From Rahnella woolbedingensis (GTDB taxonomy: Bacteria > Pseudomonadota > Gammaproteobacteria > Enterobacterales > Enterobacteriaceae): 64,000 nucleotides of DNA. The notes beneath the pieces were generated by a model, which saw only the letters and a list, made by a program, of their open reading frames with translations, made no database searches and was not told the origin of the DNA. A program made the translations under genes and the position numbers. Below are positions 62,049 to 64,000 of the stretch, in pieces (the stretch's first letter is position 1; the number at the start of each line of letters is the position of its first letter). The stretch lies in assembly GCF_003602095.1 (NCBI RefSeq), contig NZ_RAHH01000024.1, forward strand, positions 27,007 to 91,006. The letters are read 5' to 3'.

Positions 62049-63712
62049 AGGCGCGTCGCGGCTCTCTCCTTTTGCTGGCATTATCTTTAGCCTTCCCTTT
62101 CAGCCTGTTTGCCGCCGAAGGGATCGCAGGTGAAGTCAAACGTCAGCCCCTTAATATTGAAGCGATTGTAATGTTCGTGCTGTTCGTCGGTGCGACGTTA
62201 TATATCACCTACTGGGCGGCAAAACGCACCCGTTCCCGTCAGGATTACTATACCGCAGGCGGACGCATTACCGGCCTGCAAAACGGCATGGCCATTGCCG
62301 GTGACTTTATGTCAGCCGCGTCTTTCCTAGGCATCTCTGCGCTGGTTTACACATCCGGATATGACGGACTGATTTACTCGATCGGTTTCCTGATCGGCTG
62401 GCCGATCATCTTGTTCCTCATCGCCGAACGTCTGCGAAATCTGGGTAAATATACCTTTGCCGACGTGGCGTCCTACCGTCTGAAACAGAAACCAATCCGG
62501 CTGCTTTCAGCCTGCGGTTCGCTGGTGGTGGTCGCGTTGTATCTGATTGCACAGATGGTCGGTGCCGGTAAGCTGATCCAGCTGCTGTTTGGTCTTAACT
62601 ACCATGTGGCCGTGATTTTAGTGGGTATCCTGATGGTGCTCTATGTGTTGTTTGGCGGGATGCTGGCAACGACGTGGGTGCAAATCATCAAAGCGATTCT
62701 GCTACTGGCTGGTGCGACATTCATGGCGATTATGGTCATGAGATCGGTTGGCTTCAACTTCAACACGCTCTTTACTCAGGCCGTCGCCGCTCATTCCAAA
62801 GGGATTGCGATCATGAGTCCGGGAGGATTGGTTTCAGACCCGATATCAGCCTTGTCTCTGGGGCTCGCACTAATGTTCGGTACCGCCGGTTTACCGCATA
62901 TCCTGATGCGATTCTTCACGGTGAACGATGCTAAGGAAGCGCGTAAAAGCGTGTTTTATGCCACAGGTTTTATTGGTTACTTCTATATCCTGACGTTCAT
63001 TATCGGTTTCGGCGCTATCGTTCTGGTCAGTGCGAATCCTGCCTTTAAAGATGCCAGTGGTGTGCTGCTCGGCGGCAATAACATGGCTGCCGTACATCTG
63101 GCTGATGCGGTCGGAGGGAGCTTCTTCCTCGGCTTCATTTCTGCCGTCGCCTTCGCCACTATTCTTGCCGTTGTTGCAGGTCTGACATTAGCGGGCGCTT
63201 CGGCGGTATCACACGACCTTTACGCCAGTGTCATCAAGGATGGTAAAGCGACTGAAAAGGATGAGCTGCGCGTTTCGAAGATAACGGTCATCATTTTAGG
63301 GATCGTTGCGATTGCTTTGGGTATTTTGTTTGAAAAACAGAATATTGCGTTCATGGTCGGGCTGGCTTTCTCCATCGCTGCGAGCTGTAACTTCCCTATT
63401 ATTCTGCTCTCAATGTACTGGTCCAAGCTGACTACGCGCGGAGCCATGATTGGTGGCTGGCTGGGATTACTCACCGCGGTCATACTCATGGTCCTCGGGC
63501 CAACTATCTGGGTTCAGATTTTAGGTCATGCTAAACCGATTTATCCGTATGAATATCCGGCGTTATTCTCGATGATTGTTGCCTTCGTGGGTACCTGGTT
63601 CTTCTCAGTTACTGATAACTCGCTGGAAGGACAGAAAGAAAGAGAGCGCTTCTATCCTCAGTTTGTACGCTCACAGACAGGGATCGGGATCTCTCAAAGC
63701 TCTAATCACTGA
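62045..63712 (+). CDS. actP: Cation/acetate symporter ActP
   Basis: 555 residues with a signal-like N terminus and 13 membrane helices of the sodium:solute symporter family ([49 protein letters not shown]). It imports acetate and glycolate at low concentration. Overlaps yjcH by four bases and is followed by a strong terminator. Confidence 0.97.
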   Translation: MKARRGSLLLLALSLAFPFSLFAAEGIAGEVKRQPLNIEAIVMFVLFVGATLYITYWAAKRTRSRQDYYTAGGRITGLQNGMAIAGDFMSAASFLGISALVYTSGYDGLIYSIGFLIGWPIILFLIAERLRNLGKYTFADVASYRLKQKPIRLLSACGSLVVVALYLIAQMVGAGKLIQLLFGLNYHVAVILVGILMVLYVLFGGMLATTWVQIIKAILLLAGATFMAIMVMRSVGFNFNTLFTQAVAAHSKGIAIMSPGGLVSDPISALSLGLALMFGTAGLPHILMRFFTVNDAKEARKSVFYATGFIGYFYILTFIIGFGAIVLVSANPAFKDASGVLLGGNNMAAVHLADAVGGSFFLGFISAVAFATILAVVAGLTLAGASAVSHDLYASVIKDGKATEKDELRVSKITVIILGIVAIALGILFEKQNIAFMVGLAFSIAASCNFPIILLSMYWSKLTTRGAMIGGWLGLLTAVILMVLGPTIWVQILGHAKPIYPYEYPALFSMIVAFVGTWFFSVTDNSLEGQKERERFYPQFVRSQTGIGISQSSNH

Positions 63713-63732
63713 TTGTTATAGTGTCAGAAACG

Positions 63733-63762
63733 CAAAAGGCCATCCCTGAGGATGGCCTTTTG
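63733..63762 (+). terminator. Intrinsic terminator of acs-yjcH-actP
   Basis: CAAAAGGCCATCC / GGATGGCCTTTTG, 13-bp perfect stem, 4-base loop, TTTGG after. Confidence 0.9.
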
Positions 63763-63799
63763 TTTGGATATTTTTGTCGTAAAACGCTTAATCGTATAA

Positions 63800-63838
63800 A
63801 AGACAAAAGCCCTGCACATTGTGCAGGGCTTTTGTCTT
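63800..63838 (-). terminator. Terminator of the rRNA operon
   Basis: 18-bp perfect stem AAGACAAAAGCCCTGCAC / its complement, 3-base loop; minus-strand tail TTTAT. It lies 6 bases past the 5S 3' end. Confidence 0.93.
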
Positions 63839-63843
63839 ATTTG

Positions 63844-63963
63844 ATGCCTGGCAGTTCCCTACTCTCGCATGGGGAGACCCCACACTACCATCGGCGCTAC
63901 GGCGTTTCACTTCTGAGTTCGGCATGGGGTCAGGTGGGACCACCGCGCTAGTGCCGCCAGGCA
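63844..63963 (-). rRNA. rrf: 5S ribosomal RNA
   Basis: 120 nt on the minus strand beginning TGCCTGGCGGCACTAGCGCG and ending GGAACTGCCAGGCAT, differing from E. coli 5S at only a few bases near the 5' end. The operon is transcribed leftwards, so 23S and 16S lie right of the window. Bases 63964-64000 are the 23S-5S spacer. Confidence 0.98.
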
Positions 63964-64000
63964 AATTCTGTTTCATTCATACCGCTCACCTTAAATCAGG

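Overview
This window is chromosomal DNA from an enterobacterium (Gammaproteobacteria, Enterobacterales). Nearly every housekeeping protein reads as a close full-length match to its Escherichia coli counterpart, and much of the gene order follows the E. coli 94-95 min region. Gene content, the family of about 110-bp palindromic repeats, and the lack of ampC, sugE and cutA at their E. coli positions suggest a Yersiniaceae-type genome (Rahnella/Serratia/Rouxiella-like). The genus is inference only.

Layout. 1-2.8 kb: the 3' end of a chemoreceptor gene, bsmA and aidB. 2.9-8.7 kb (minus strand): rlmB, rnr, nsrR, purA, yjeT. 8.8-19.6 kb (minus strand): the RNA/membrane/repair superoperon nnr-tsaE-amiB-mutL-miaA-hfq-hflX-hflK-hflC. 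19.6-28.2 kb: queG (its start codon overlaps that of nnr on the other strand), an intergenic region with the parts of the DnaA-titrating locus datA, four identical tRNA-Gly genes, orn, rsgA, psd and mscM. 28.3-31.1 kb: a purine cassette (probable 8-oxoguanine deaminase plus NCS2 permease). 31.4-39.4 kb: epmA, the fumarate reductase operon frdABCD, blc, ecnB, ecnA, efp, epmB, yjeI; EF-P and both enzymes that lysylate it lie within 8 kb. 39.6-48.2 kb: groSL with a sigma-32 promoter, fxsA, aspA-dcuA (fumarate supply to Frd), dsbD, a TetR-family regulator.

48.3-59.2 kb: tRNA-Phe followed by lineage-specific cargo: a mandelate-racemase-type enzyme with an MFS sugar-acid transporter, an MccF-like serine peptidase whose triad and nucleobase-binding tryptophan fall at MccF's own numbers, an AT-rich MarT/FidL-like membrane regulator pair, and a chaperone-usher fimbrial operon (pilin, usher, chaperone, adhesin) that ends in a small HTH gene. 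59.7-63.7 kb: the acetate scavenging operon acs-yjcH-actP. The window ends in a leftward rRNA operon, of which only 5S rRNA and its terminator are visible.

Points most worth a second look: the datA-like locus (two consensus DnaA boxes flanking a perfect IHF site), the MccF-like immunity homologue, the MarT/FidL pair beside a fimbrial operon with a terminal HTH gene, a seven-codon upstream ORF overlapping the dcuA start, and the three-copy palindromic repeat family. No IS element, integrase, phage gene or CRISPR array was seen.
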